Shown: piece by piece, positions 16,396-25,881 of the stretch
How positions within the stretch are numbered: the first letter of the stretch is position 1
Layout: each line of letters opens with the position of its first letter
Source: G963675935 sp963675935
GTDB taxonomy: Bacteria > Planctomycetota > Planctomycetia > Pirellulales > Thermoguttaceae
Direction of reading: 5' to 3'
DNA: 64,000 nt
NCBI GenBank assembly: GCA_963675935.2
Contig: OY780964.2
Coordinates: 1,664,303 to 1,728,302 of the forward strand
The notes under the pieces: generated by a model
What the model saw: only the letters and a program-made list of their open reading frames with translations
Told to the model about the DNA's origin: nothing
The model's database searches: none
Translations under genes and position numbers: made by a program

Positions 16396-18045
16396 TCAAT
16401 ACAGCCCATTCCAAAGGTCTTGCGGCGTGTCCTTGTCTGGATGGAGGCGGTGGAGATCGGCAGCACGGCGTTGGCGGACTTCGGTGAGTTCTTCCAGCCG
16501 CTTTTCGACTTTCAATCGCTCCAAACCAGATGTCAGCTTCGCATGGGCACGGTCGTACCAATAGCCGGCACGAAGCAATAGTGAGTCGCGGTCCTCTTTC
16601 TGACGGACATTTCCCAACGCCCACCAAGCATCGGCCAGCTTGATCTGGTCGGCGGTGGTCGTCGGCGAAGCGGCGTCTTGCTTGGCCAACTCACACAATT
16701 CGGCATCGCTGCCTTTCACAAAATGCGGCAAAGCCTTCGGCCAATCATCGTCGAAACAGTAGTGACGGCCGAGTGCAAGATGGGCGTCGGTGTCGTCGGG
16801 ATTGGTTTTCAGCTTCGCTTCGGCCTCGCGGCGTTGCTCCTGACGACGGCAATACGCCTGCACGCGGTCGCGTTGGTCGAGTGCCTTTTTGCGAAAATCC
16901 TTCGAGCGCTGGCAAGCACGATGAACAATGTTGGCCATGTCGGCGGCAAGTTCGCAGCGGTCGGCCGACAACGCCTGGGCAATCAGCCGTTGCGAATCGG
17001 TGTAAAACGCTCCGATCTGCTCGGGCTTCAACTTCTCGCCGACCGCACGAAGGACTTTGACCTGCTCCGCTTGAACATCAATGTCGAACTCGGCCGTCGC
17101 CTCGATAATTTGCAACGCCAAGGCCATCTCGCCTGCTTGAACGGCAAGCTCGCGGCCTTGCAACAACAGCACATACCGCTCGTTCGGCTCCTTCGACGCC
17201 TTGGCCGCTTGAAGGAGTTGATACGTCAGTTTGATTCGCTCGGCCGGCGTCTTGGCTCGACCATAAATGCCGCCAATCTGCTCGGCGATTTTCTGCTGAA
17301 CGTCTTCGTCGGGCACGGGAAGCCGCCGCTTCTCTGGCGTGTCCTTCGGCTTATCGGTTGGGGCCTCAAACGACGGTGCCGCTGGCTTCTCAACGGCCTC
17401 GGTGGGCGTCTCGAATGTCGGCCTTTCATCAACTTTGGCAACAATTTCTTCTGGCGTGGATGCAATCGGAGGACTTGGCGCGGCAGGTTTCTCCGGCTCT
17501 TTCGGCGGGATTGGTGTCTTGGGAATCGGCGTATGAACCACAGGATGGTGAATGGGCGACTCATCCACGGCACTGGCCACTGTGGCTTGCGGCGAAGAAT
17601 TCTTCGTTGCATTCCAAACCAGCAGAATCGCAGCCGTGAACGCTACAGCCACAACGACGCCGATTGCCGGCCCGATATTCTTCCGCCGTCTCTTTGCAAC
17701 AGGAGTTCGGACGGGCTGTGGCGCGAAGTCGGTGTAGTCGGACCAGGGCGAAGGGTTCGCTACGGGCGTGGACGGTCCCCGCAACTGCTCGTCGTAAGCG
17801 GCCTTCTTCGCCGGGTTCAACAGGCAGACCTTCGCCGCCGCCACCTCGTTTAGCAACTGCTGCGAGAGGTCGGAACGCTTGCCCGATTGAAACGTCCGCA
17901 GATGAATCATCTGACGGTCGGCAGCCGTGGCGATTACGTCGGCATTGCTCTCGAACGGCGCGATGCCCAACAGCCGATAGTGATTCGGCGGCTGTTCCTC
18001 GGGCGGAATGCCCAGCCAGACGTGATAAGGATTGAAGACGCTCAT
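16396..18045 (-). CDS. Membrane protein with planctomycete J-like N-terminal domain
   Basis: About 549 residues. The N-terminus (PYHVWLGIPPEEQPPNHYR then LLGI...) and LLNEVAAAKVCLLNPAKKAA form a DnaJ-like helical domain common in planctomycete proteins. No HPD motif is seen, so it may not stimulate DnaK. A single membrane helix (IGPAIGVVVAVAFTAAILLV, about residue 130) is followed by a Pro/Glu-rich linker and a C-terminal helical region (about 260-549) resembling TPR-type repeats. The ATG at 18045 overlaps the stop of the upstream phosphate-binding-like gene (ATGA). It is the last gene of the five-gene cargo cluster. Confidence 0.6.
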   Translation of the reverse strand: MSVFNPYHVWLGIPPEEQPPNHYRLLGIAPFESNADVIATAADRQMIHLRTFQSGKRSDLSQQLLNEVAAAKVCLLNPAKKAAYDEQLRGPSTPVANPSPWSDYTDFAPQPVRTPVAKRRRKNIGPAIGVVVAVAFTAAILLVWNATKNSSPQATVASAVDESPIHHPVVHTPIPKTPIPPKEPEKPAAPSPPIASTPEEIVAKVDERPTFETPTEAVEKPAAPSFEAPTDKPKDTPEKRRLPVPDEDVQQKIAEQIGGIYGRAKTPAERIKLTYQLLQAAKASKEPNERYVLLLQGRELAVQAGEMALALQIIEATAEFDIDVQAEQVKVLRAVGEKLKPEQIGAFYTDSQRLIAQALSADRCELAADMANIVHRACQRSKDFRKKALDQRDRVQAYCRRQEQRREAEAKLKTNPDDTDAHLALGRHYCFDDDWPKALPHFVKGSDAELCELAKQDAASPTTTADQIKLADAWWALGNVRQKEDRDSLLLRAGYWYDRAHAKLTSGLERLKVEKRLEELTEVRQRRAADLHRLHPDKDTPQDLWNGLY

Positions 18046-20060
18046 CGTCGTTTCTTGCGATGCGGCGCTCGCAGCCAGCCGATGCCAAGCGACAAGACAA
18101 TCACGCCGACAACGCCGCCGACCAGCCACACGGTCTGTTCGCTCGATAATGCCGGAACGCCGGGCTGCTTTTTCTCCGGCGTCGTATCCGCAGGCTCGTC
18201 ATCCGCAACATACTTTACAGCCGGTTTCTGTGTTTTTTGCGGTTTCTCCGCCATCGTGGCCACTGACTTTGGTTCTTCGACCGGCTTCTTCTTCATCGGC
18301 TTTTTCACAGTCTCCTCGTCCAATGCAAGCTGTGGCTCGTCGCCTTCGGTCCCCTCGCCCTTCGGTACGTCGGCCACTTGGCTACTAACATGCAACGGCG
18401 GCAACAAGTTGTGTTTGGAGATAATCTCCTTGCAATGTTCCAGCGTGAGGAACTCGGCAAAATCCTTGGCCGTCTGGCTGGCCTTGGACGAAACATAGAG
18501 CGTCAGCACTCGGGCGAGCGGATTATCGTCATACCATATATTGGTGCTTCGCGGGTCTTTTTGGCCGACCGTCACTTTCACCCGCTTGACCGACTTTTCA
18601 TTCTCCGGCAGTTGGCTCAAATCGACGAACCCGATGGCCGCCGGGTCGCGTGCCACGGCCAGAATCACCTTCTCGCTGCTGGGCTGATTGACGTAATGAA
18701 GCGGCTTTTCAACTCCCCTCGCCTCGTTGGGAGAGGGGCCGGGGGTGAGGGCAAGTTTTTCCTTCAACAGTTGTGCAATCGAGTCGCTTTGTTTCAATCC
18801 GAAGACGTGCATGACGGGTGCCGCACCGCGCACGGCGGGCCACTTCTTGATCTTGCCGGTAAAGATGTCCCGAGCTTCGTCGATGGGCAGCGAGTCCAAC
18901 GGATTTTCGGGATGCACGACCACGCCCACGGCCATGCGGCCAAGCTCTACGGATTTGAGGTTTGCCGCCGCCTGCCCATTATCTCCATCTGTCAACAGCA
19001 AGTCGGCAGAAGTTCTTTCCTTCTGAAACTTCAACTGCACGGCGGCTTTTGCTTTGACAAACTCGGTAGCCAAATCCTGCATCACCTCTTCACTGCCAGT
19101 CTTATCGCATACAGCGAGTTCCACTCCCTTGCCGGTCTTGACATCTGCTAGACGTTGCTTGCCACGTTCTTTGTTGAGTTCATACTCCGGCCAGAGGCCG
19201 AACTGTTTGATGATTTTCGCCCCTTCTGGCCCCGTGGCGAACTTGCAGAACTCATGGGCTGTGGGCGGAGCATCAGGATGAAGGTAAAGCGTCAAGCGAT
19301 CTGTAATCGGATAACTACCCTTGGCAATCGTTTCCGGCGTTGGTATTACTGGTTTACTATGACTATCCTGAACAATTCCCAACAAATGAACCCGTTTGTC
19401 CACAATTGCATCTGGACTAAGCTGAAAAAATCCAATCGCCCCACGCTTATTGATAACCTCGCCCATGACCTCATCGGAACATTTCTTCTGACACCCTGAA
19501 TCCGTCGAAGGGTTCGTCAATTCCTTGGCAAATCCTCTCCCGTGCATAACACAGCGTTGAAATATGAAACATTGCGTCGTACTCAGAGGAGGTGAAAAGA
19601 CTTCAATCTTTCGGGCGCTGCCGGAATCATCGACATTAGACCATGACACGATTTCGCCTTGAAACATCTTACCCAGTTCGCCGATCTCAAGCGTCCGGAC
19701 GGGACCGTTGCGGTTGACGATGACGCCGATTGCATAGCGAGCGAGAGGAAATGCTCCAAGGCGAGTATCCATCTTTTCGTTGAGTGCAGCTAGCGATTCG
19801 ATAACCAAACCAACATTGCATTTATGTTCTTGCAGACATTTCATCACATAGATGCTATCGCAAGACCGACAATTCACCGCCATGCCATCAACGCGGCACG
19901 AAAACTCCATCGCCAGCCTATCGGCTACTTGGCTTGCCGTTGAACTGCATTGCACCAACAATGCACCTTCTTGTGGTGTATCGGCAAATGATCGAAGGCT
20001 CCATACCGCGAGAATCAGAAACACGCCGAGCCTAGTCAGCAGTTTCGTATGCGGTTTCAT
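18042..20060 (-). CDS. Tandem PstS-like substrate-binding protein with C-terminal membrane anchor
   Basis: About 672 residues. A signal peptide (LTRLGVFLILAVWSLRSFAD) is followed by two phosphate-binding-protein-like lobe pairs: one at about 30-300 (LGKMFQGEIVSWSNV, KRGAIGFFQLS, YPITDRLTLYL) and one at about 310-560 (RDIFTGKIKKWPAV, DPAAIGFVDLS, NPLARVLTLYV). Each lobe shows the pattern of the PBP_like_2/PstS family that binds phosphate or another oxyanion. A Lys/Pro-rich linker leads to one membrane helix (WLVGGVVGVIVLSLGIGWL) and a basic tail. No ABC permease genes accompany it, so a sensing or scaffold role is as likely as transport. An in-frame dispersed repeat lies at 18720-18753. Start at 20060; the frame extends eight codons upstream without support. 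Confidence 0.65.
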   Translation of the reverse strand: MKPHTKLLTRLGVFLILAVWSLRSFADTPQEGALLVQCSSTASQVADRLAMEFSCRVDGMAVNCRSCDSIYVMKCLQEHKCNVGLVIESLAALNEKMDTRLGAFPLARYAIGVIVNRNGPVRTLEIGELGKMFQGEIVSWSNVDDSGSARKIEVFSPPLSTTQCFIFQRCVMHGRGFAKELTNPSTDSGCQKKCSDEVMGEVINKRGAIGFFQLSPDAIVDKRVHLLGIVQDSHSKPVIPTPETIAKGSYPITDRLTLYLHPDAPPTAHEFCKFATGPEGAKIIKQFGLWPEYELNKERGKQRLADVKTGKGVELAVCDKTGSEEVMQDLATEFVKAKAAVQLKFQKERTSADLLLTDGDNGQAAANLKSVELGRMAVGVVVHPENPLDSLPIDEARDIFTGKIKKWPAVRGAAPVMHVFGLKQSDSIAQLLKEKLALTPGPSPNEARGVEKPLHYVNQPSSEKVILAVARDPAAIGFVDLSQLPENEKSVKRVKVTVGQKDPRSTNIWYDDNPLARVLTLYVSSKASQTAKDFAEFLTLEHCKEIISKHNLLPPLHVSSQVADVPKGEGTEGDEPQLALDEETVKKPMKKKPVEEPKSVATMAEKPQKTQKPAVKYVADDEPADTTPEKKQPGVPALSSEQTVWLVGGVVGVIVLSLGIGWLRAPHRKKRR
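18720..18753 (-). repeat. In-frame GC-rich repeat in the phosphate-binding-like gene
   Basis: GAGAGGGGCCGGGGGTGAGG matches the recQ copies at 381-457 and 1248-1290. It encodes LALTPGPSPNEARGVEK in this frame. It shows that the same repeat family has spread into the prophage cargo as well as the chromosome. Confidence 0.7.
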
Positions 20061-20204
20061 GCAGATGGTGTCGATTAAAACCATTCATGCCTCCAACGAT
20101 CTGCAAATCCGAGACATAAAGAGCGTGCTTATACCCGCCAAATCAGTTTATCCCGAAATGTGCCAAGACTAGCCGACAGCCACAGCATGCCAAAATATGT
20201 GCGA

Positions 20205-20858
20205 TCAGTATAGCGGTTCCTCACTTTCTTTATAATGATCGCGGCTATATGCAATGCAATCGGTGATTCGTTGACGCACCTCCTTGTCGCCGGCTCGTTT
20301 TTCAAGTTTATCGAGTAACTCTAACAGCCGCTTTTTTCCGCCAAGAATGTGGACTAATATATCCAACGACTTGACGCGAAGTATGCGATTATCTGTGGTC
20401 TCAATGTTCTTAATCATCGTTGGCACTGCTGGCCGACCTATCTTTACTAACGCATTCCAGACGGGTGCATCGTAACGACTTATTCTAAACCTTTGCTTTC
20501 GACCAGGTTCACTAATCAAAGATTGGGACAAAACTGGTACAGCTTCCACGGCGCGCAGTTCACCGAGTAGAAAAGCTGCCGAGCATCGTGTCTCATCCGA
20601 ATACTTGGCCGCATTGGTCGGGTCGATTAAGGAAATCAGCTTCTGCACTGTCGCTAAACGGTCGTGCAAAACTGAATCGACAACTTGATCGCGTATTCTA
20701 GGTTCTTTTGAGCTTAAACCTTCAATGCTGCGCATCGTTCCCTCTTGGTCAGAGTCGGAGCGTGTAACTGTCGCTGTAACCAACAGAATAATTCCAGCAG
20801 CTAAGGCAACTGTTGATCGCCTGCGAGCCATTCGGCTAACATGAATGATGGAAAACAT
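20205..20858 (-). CDS. Exported HEAT-repeat-like protein
   Basis: 217 residues. The N-terminal hydrophobic signal (STVALAAGIILLVTATVTRS) is followed by alpha-helical repeats of HEAT type (AAFLLGELRAVEAVPVLSQS, WNALVKIGRPAVPTMIKNIE). Such repeats bind other proteins; no enzyme signature is seen. The ATG at 20858 has a strong ribosome-binding site GGAGGAAG. It lies between the PKD protein and the phosphate-binding-like gene in the same direction, with gaps of 77 and 144 bp, so the cluster may be one transcript or several. Confidence 0.6.
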   Translation of the reverse strand: MFSIIHVSRMARRRSTVALAAGIILLVTATVTRSDSDQEGTMRSIEGLSSKEPRIRDQVVDSVLHDRLATVQKLISLIDPTNAAKYSDETRCSAAFLLGELRAVEAVPVLSQSLISEPGRKQRFRISRYDAPVWNALVKIGRPAVPTMIKNIETTDNRILRVKSLDILVHILGGKKRLLELLDKLEKRAGDKEVRQRITDCIAYSRDHYKESEEPLY

Positions 20859-20935
20859 CGTTACTTCCTCCAAATTGCAAGTGGTTCAGAAATACAATTA
20901 GCGACAAACAGTTCTCACTGGAAATTATTACTCGC

Positions 20936-23056
20936 TTACGGCGACACATTGATTGTAACAGTATCAGCATCGCTTTCGTATGTATTGGGGTTGTGCCAAA
21001 AGAGACCTTTCGTAATATCACTAACCTTTAAGGAGAATTCAAGTGTGGCAGAACCGGCGGGAGTCGTGAATGTTGGTTCCTTGGCAGTATCACTGGACAG
21101 GGTTACGTTGGGGCCTCCAGTTTGTGTCCATTTGTATGTCAAAGTGTCGTTGTCGGCATCCGTACCACTCCCATGTAAAGTCACTTCCACTTGACTCTTT
21201 ACATTCTGATCAGCCCCGGCATTTGCTACAGGCTTCGTGTTGGAAACATTCTCTGCCGGAATATCGGGATTGTGATTATTGGTTCCGCTTCTGGCGCAAT
21301 TGGGCAAAACGCCTGTTATATTACAGTGCCAGTAGGCATTTGTCGTGGTACTAATCTGCGACCATGCGAAGCCATTATGCCACTCGGCAATATCCCAAAA
21401 ATCAACCCTCCAAGTTTCCTGTTTAAGATCGTCTGGGCTAAATCCAGGTGCGTCAATAACAAATGCCCTATCGGATATGTGACTGTTTGGATACTGGGTG
21501 TCAAAATTATTAGCATAGGCATCGCGTTCCCAATCTTGATCGTTTCCTTCGCTATCAACAGACCGATTTGCCGCTGTTGTACCTTGTTTCAGGACCGACC
21601 TTATCATCTTACGGCCCAACCGAAAATGAAATTTACCTGTATCCGTACCGTAAGCAAAAGTGACTCCACGAGCATCCCAATCTATTCCTGCTGGGTTGAA
21701 TATAATGGTAGATTGTATTTTCGCACTCACCCACTCGGCCCCATTATCGCCTTTCCAATTGAATCCGCATTTATCAGTATCAGTTCCCGTGTCGGGCGAA
21801 AATCGCAGGACAGTATCTAAGTCACCCTGGACCTTAGGTACTAACCATGTCACCTTGAATACTGTTCTCATTTTAACTACTCGAGTGCCCGCACTGCTCG
21901 TGGCCCGGATTTGCACAGTGTCGCTCATGCCGGCTGTTGGCGACTGGACATTATACCGAACGGTAATGGTGTTAATATCTGTGGCGGTTGTCGCACCAGT
22001 TTCGGAGATCACAGCAGGAATTCCGCCTTGACCAACGTCCCAATTCACATTGCCGACCAGGCCAAAGTCGCCGCTAGAAAATGTCTCAGTCGGGTTGAGA
22101 GTATCATCTGATTGTCCACCGGGCCATGCTTTCCACTCAACAGGCATCAGCCGCACTGCGTCTTTCGCAGTTGGCGGACCGCCAGCAAGTGCAGTATCCC
22201 ATGTAAATACTCCATCAATTGTAGTTGGACCTGTGAAGGCATAATTGGTCAGTATCTTGTAAACCGCTGTGTAAGTGCCATTTGTGAGCTTGGCAGGCGT
22301 GATGGATAAGCTGCCAGAAGAAAATGGCGTCCCATCGGGATTGTAAATTGCGATGCCATTCGCGCCAGCGCCGCTGGGAACCAATGTCAATTCGCCGAAA
22401 GTTGGTGGCTCGATTGGCGGTCCTGCCCAAGAGAGATGAAGATTGATATTCAGAGGTACGCAGTTATCTGGGGCTACATCGGGGAATGGAGTGTATCTGG
22501 TTCCCTTCGGATACAGATTCGGGCAGTAAAGTCCGCCATTTGGCTCGTCCGCCTCTCCAATATCAGCAACATTGGGCAGACTAAGGTCCAGATCGGCCAC
22601 CGATGCGGTAAACGACGATTGTGTCGCCTTATTTCCAGACTTCTTTTGGAATAACTCGCCCTCAAATCTGGCGTAGGTTCTTGAGTAGACGAAGTTACGT
22701 GCGTTAGCTTTGCCACTTGCGTCGTTGCATAAGCCATAGCCGATCCAAACATGTTCGTTTTCTGTGGCAGAATTGCGTTCCCAAAATGTGGTGCCAGATT
22801 TGTCCTTGACCGAGGACGATTCTTGATTGGTCACGATGTACCAGTCTGCCTCAGGCTTCAGTTTGACTGTGCCCGTCACAGCCGCGTCACCCAAAAGATC
22901 AAATCCAACGCCAACGCCTCGATTCGCTTTCACTGTCGCGGTTATGGGGTCAGTACCATACGCCCAACGGCAGTCAGCCAAGCCGCTTCCCAAAATTGCG
23001 CCTACAGCGACAGCAGCGGCTGCAATAAACCGCAAGAATCTCAAATATTTCAACAT
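20936..23056 (-). CDS. Large exported protein with C-terminal PKD domain
   Basis: About 706 residues. A signal peptide (FIAAAAVAVGAILGSGLADC) precedes beta-rich sequence with no known domain over residues 35-600. A PKD-type immunoglobulin-like domain follows at about 615-700 (PVANAGADQNVKSQVEVTLH, DADNDTLTYKWTQTGGPNV). PKD domains sit on cell-surface proteins and mediate binding. The ATG at 23056 follows AAAGGAG. The coding sequence is lower in GC than its neighbours, suggesting separate origin. A secreted or surface function is inferred; the target is unknown. Confidence 0.6.
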   Translation of the reverse strand: MLKYLRFLRFIAAAAVAVGAILGSGLADCRWAYGTDPITATVKANRGVGVGFDLLGDAAVTGTVKLKPEADWYIVTNQESSSVKDKSGTTFWERNSATENEHVWIGYGLCNDASGKANARNFVYSRTYARFEGELFQKKSGNKATQSSFTASVADLDLSLPNVADIGEADEPNGGLYCPNLYPKGTRYTPFPDVAPDNCVPLNINLHLSWAGPPIEPPTFGELTLVPSGAGANGIAIYNPDGTPFSSGSLSITPAKLTNGTYTAVYKILTNYAFTGPTTIDGVFTWDTALAGGPPTAKDAVRLMPVEWKAWPGGQSDDTLNPTETFSSGDFGLVGNVNWDVGQGGIPAVISETGATTATDINTITVRYNVQSPTAGMSDTVQIRATSSAGTRVVKMRTVFKVTWLVPKVQGDLDTVLRFSPDTGTDTDKCGFNWKGDNGAEWVSAKIQSTIIFNPAGIDWDARGVTFAYGTDTGKFHFRLGRKMIRSVLKQGTTAANRSVDSEGNDQDWERDAYANNFDTQYPNSHISDRAFVIDAPGFSPDDLKQETWRVDFWDIAEWHNGFAWSQISTTTNAYWHCNITGVLPNCARSGTNNHNPDIPAENVSNTKPVANAGADQNVKSQVEVTLHGSGTDADNDTLTYKWTQTGGPNVTLSSDTAKEPTFTTPAGSATLEFSLKVSDITKGLFWHNPNTYESDADTVTINVSP

Positions 23057-23172
23057 GGAAAACTCCTTTGTCAAAACCATGCAAATATGCTTGTGAGGGG
23101 TTGAAAACGCCCACGCCGCATCAATGATTTCACAATCCTAACATCTGTAGACCGTCACTGTTTTATTGGACC

Positions 23173-25881
23173 TTACTCACTATGCGAGGCAGAGCGATGT
23201 TTACTGGAATCGCTATCTTGCAACTTTGCCATTTCTTCACGAGCGCTAGCCGCGAAACGCGAACCCGGATGCTTTGTGACGAATTGCTGTAAGGCGTCTA
23301 TTGCCTCCGAGACTCTCTTTGACGACTTGTATGCGAGCCCCACGAAATATGCACTCCGCTCCACTTCACCGCTGTCAGGGTAGGTACGAATCAGCCGTTT
23401 CCAGAGAGCAATGGCCGCATCAGCATTGTGCTTGTGATTCCATTGAATGTTGGCCGCGAGGAACATGGCTATATCGGCCCAGGGAGCTTTTTGGTCAACA
23501 CGCACCGCAGCAGCATAATCCTTGAAAGCGGCGTCAGGATCAAACTCCTTGCCGTCAAGACAGTAGTAGTTCCTTGCCCGCTTAAAATAGGCGTAGGACT
23601 TCTGCTCGCGGGTGGGCTTGGGAGCCACATTCTGAATCACGTAATTGCAGAGGTTCAGAGATCGCTCCCACTGTTCGCCTTCGTGATACACGTCGGCCAG
23701 CATCAGGATCAGCTTGGCTTTCTCGTCGCCCTTGCGGACGACCTCGGGAGTAAGGGACTTGTTGGATTTTGCCGCTTCGATCAGTCGTTCGATGCCGGTG
23801 GGAATCGTGCCGTGGACGACTACGAAATTGCGGTCGGGTTGAAGCGGCTTGGCCTTCTCGAAGAAAGCGACGGCTTGCGGAAGGGGGGACAGTCCCTGGG
23901 GCGATGCGCCCGATGGAGAGGGACAGTCCCCTTTTCCGCTCTCCATGAGATATTCGACCAAGCCAGCGCGGACGTAAATATCGTAGCCGGTTTGGCGGGC
24001 CGTGGGCAACGTGTCGTCGGGGAAGATTGTGGAACCCGTCTTTGCACTCACAACCGGGCGAGGGGCGTTGTTTGCGCCTTTCTCGTACCACGCGACCGCT
24101 GAATTGACGTGTTCCTTCGCGCCGGGCAGGTCGAATTGATGTTCCAACTTCACGTCGATCAATCGCACATGGGCATCGCCCGACCAAGAACTGTCCGCGT
24201 ATTTCTTGGTAAGTTCCTCGAACGACGCCAATGCATCGTCCGGCTTTCCCGTCTCGGTATAGAGTACGCCCGCGTGGTAGAGCGATTGTGGCACATGCCG
24301 ACTGGTAGGGTAGCGTTTCGGCAAGTCAAGCCAGAAGGGCAATGCTTGGGCACGGGCGGCTATTATCGCCTTCCACTTTTGCTGCTTGGCGGATTCCGTG
24401 GAAACAGGATTGGGCGATTTGGTGGCTGCGGGCTTCGGAACTGCTTCATTCGCCGCCCGTTCGATTGATAGGGCCAATTCGCGCAATGTCTCGTCATGCC
24501 ACGAGGCTTTTGGAAATTCTTGCAGGCTGGCTTCGTAAATCGTCTTGGCTTGGGCGAGCGGGCTGGCTTTCGAGCCGGGAAGGCTCTTATCGCTGGCAAT
24601 GACCGCTCGGGCAAGCCCTAAACCGGCGAAGGAACGATGTTGGGCCGAATGGCTGCGGAGCGAACCGTTTAACAACAGGCCGAACCAGCGTTTCGCGGCG
24701 TCGTATTGATGAAGCACGTTGTAGATGTTGCCCAGCACCAGTGCGGTCGTCGCCCGGTCGTCGCCGACGCATAATTCGTCGGGCACCAGCTTCGCCCGAT
24801 TCAGAGCGGCCTCGGTCAGTCGGTCCAATCCGGCTTGAACATCGCCGGGGGCCGAAGGCTTCGCATCCCGAAATCCTTGCACGGCGGCGTCGAAACGGCC
24901 GTCGGCCAGCGAAACGATGCCCTGCCGAAGATGAATGTCGTAGGCGGCTTCTTTCCAGGACGCTTCGGCGTCTTTGTCGAGCGGTTTGGCGAGAGCCGCC
25001 GACGCCGCCATGACCAATTCCGTCGCTCGCTTGAGATCGAGTTGCGTTTCCAGCGAAACGTCAATCAGCCCGACATATGCCTGACCGCGCCACGGACCGG
25101 TGGGCGATTCCTTGATGAACTTCTGCCACCAGTCAATGGCTTTGGCCGATTGGTTCAGACCCAGGAAGCACTGGCCGATGCGGAAGCCGGAGGCGTGGCC
25201 CCACGGATTCTTCGGATACATCGCACGGACCTGGGCGAAGAGTTGGCCCGCCTCGGTGAATTTGTTCTGCGAGCGAAGCTTTTCGGCCTCGTTGTAGAGC
25301 CGCTTGGCCTGACCGGCGGCAATGTCACTATTGAGCCGGTTTTGCAGCAACGCGAGGACGTAGCCGTCCTTCTTGCCACGGTATTGGAGCGTTTTCAGGC
25401 CGAAATCGACGGCTTTCTTCGCTTTGTCTTGTTCGCCACGCGCCATGTAGAGCATCGCCAGCACGTCGGCGGCTTCGGCGGCGGTCTCGTCGGGCGCACT
25501 GCCCGACTGCTCCAACATCTTCTCCAATGTCTTGATCGCCTCTTCGGGCTTGTCGTAGGCTTTGAGCCACGCAGCGTAGATTGCAGGCAGGCCGGTAGTG
25601 GCAACGCCTCGACCTTTGCGGCCGCCTGTAATCGTGCGAAGATACTGCCGAGCCTCTTCCTTCTGGCCGAGACCGAGAAGGATGCGGCCGTAGACCTGCA
25701 TGGTCTTCACGCGGTCGTCGGGAGTGCCGCGTTGCAAGATCGCGTCGGCCAATTTCTTAGCATCGGCGTATTTTTCTTGACCTACAGCTTGATCCACCTC
25801 GCCCCACTTTGGCGCGGGCGGTTCAGCCGCAAAAACCGAAGTAGCGAGACACAACGAGACAACGCCGCACAGAATACGCAT
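23173..25881 (-). CDS. Exported TPR-type repeat protein
   Basis: 902 residues. A signal peptide (ILCGVVSLCLATSVFAAEP) is followed by tandem degenerate TPR or tol-pal YbgF-like repeats along the whole length (LADAILQRGTPDDRVKTMQV, GHASGFRIGQCFLGLNQSAK, YADSSWSGDAHVRLIDVKLE). This is a scaffold architecture. An in-frame palindromic insertion at 23884-23937 encodes GKGDCPSPSGASPQGLSPLP. The ATG at 25881 follows GGAGGGGAGG. It is the first gene of the cargo cluster; its promoter would lie in 25882-26230. Confidence 0.65.
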   Translation of the reverse strand: MRILCGVVSLCLATSVFAAEPPAPKWGEVDQAVGQEKYADAKKLADAILQRGTPDDRVKTMQVYGRILLGLGQKEEARQYLRTITGGRKGRGVATTGLPAIYAAWLKAYDKPEEAIKTLEKMLEQSGSAPDETAAEAADVLAMLYMARGEQDKAKKAVDFGLKTLQYRGKKDGYVLALLQNRLNSDIAAGQAKRLYNEAEKLRSQNKFTEAGQLFAQVRAMYPKNPWGHASGFRIGQCFLGLNQSAKAIDWWQKFIKESPTGPWRGQAYVGLIDVSLETQLDLKRATELVMAASAALAKPLDKDAEASWKEAAYDIHLRQGIVSLADGRFDAAVQGFRDAKPSAPGDVQAGLDRLTEAALNRAKLVPDELCVGDDRATTALVLGNIYNVLHQYDAAKRWFGLLLNGSLRSHSAQHRSFAGLGLARAVIASDKSLPGSKASPLAQAKTIYEASLQEFPKASWHDETLRELALSIERAANEAVPKPAATKSPNPVSTESAKQQKWKAIIAARAQALPFWLDLPKRYPTSRHVPQSLYHAGVLYTETGKPDDALASFEELTKKYADSSWSGDAHVRLIDVKLEHQFDLPGAKEHVNSAVAWYEKGANNAPRPVVSAKTGSTIFPDDTLPTARQTGYDIYVRAGLVEYLMESGKGDCPSPSGASPQGLSPLPQAVAFFEKAKPLQPDRNFVVVHGTIPTGIERLIEAAKSNKSLTPEVVRKGDEKAKLILMLADVYHEGEQWERSLNLCNYVIQNVAPKPTREQKSYAYFKRARNYYCLDGKEFDPDAAFKDYAAAVRVDQKAPWADIAMFLAANIQWNHKHNADAAIALWKRLIRTYPDSGEVERSAYFVGLAYKSSKRVSEAIDALQQFVTKHPGSRFAASAREEMAKLQDSDSSKHRSASHSE
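23884..23937 (-). repeat. In-frame GGGACAGTCCC palindromic element
   Basis: GGGGGGACAGTCCC and GGGACAGTCCCCTTTTCC flank a 20-nt hairpin-forming core (GGGGCGATGCGCCC). It is a third type of in-frame insertion in this window. Confidence 0.65.
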
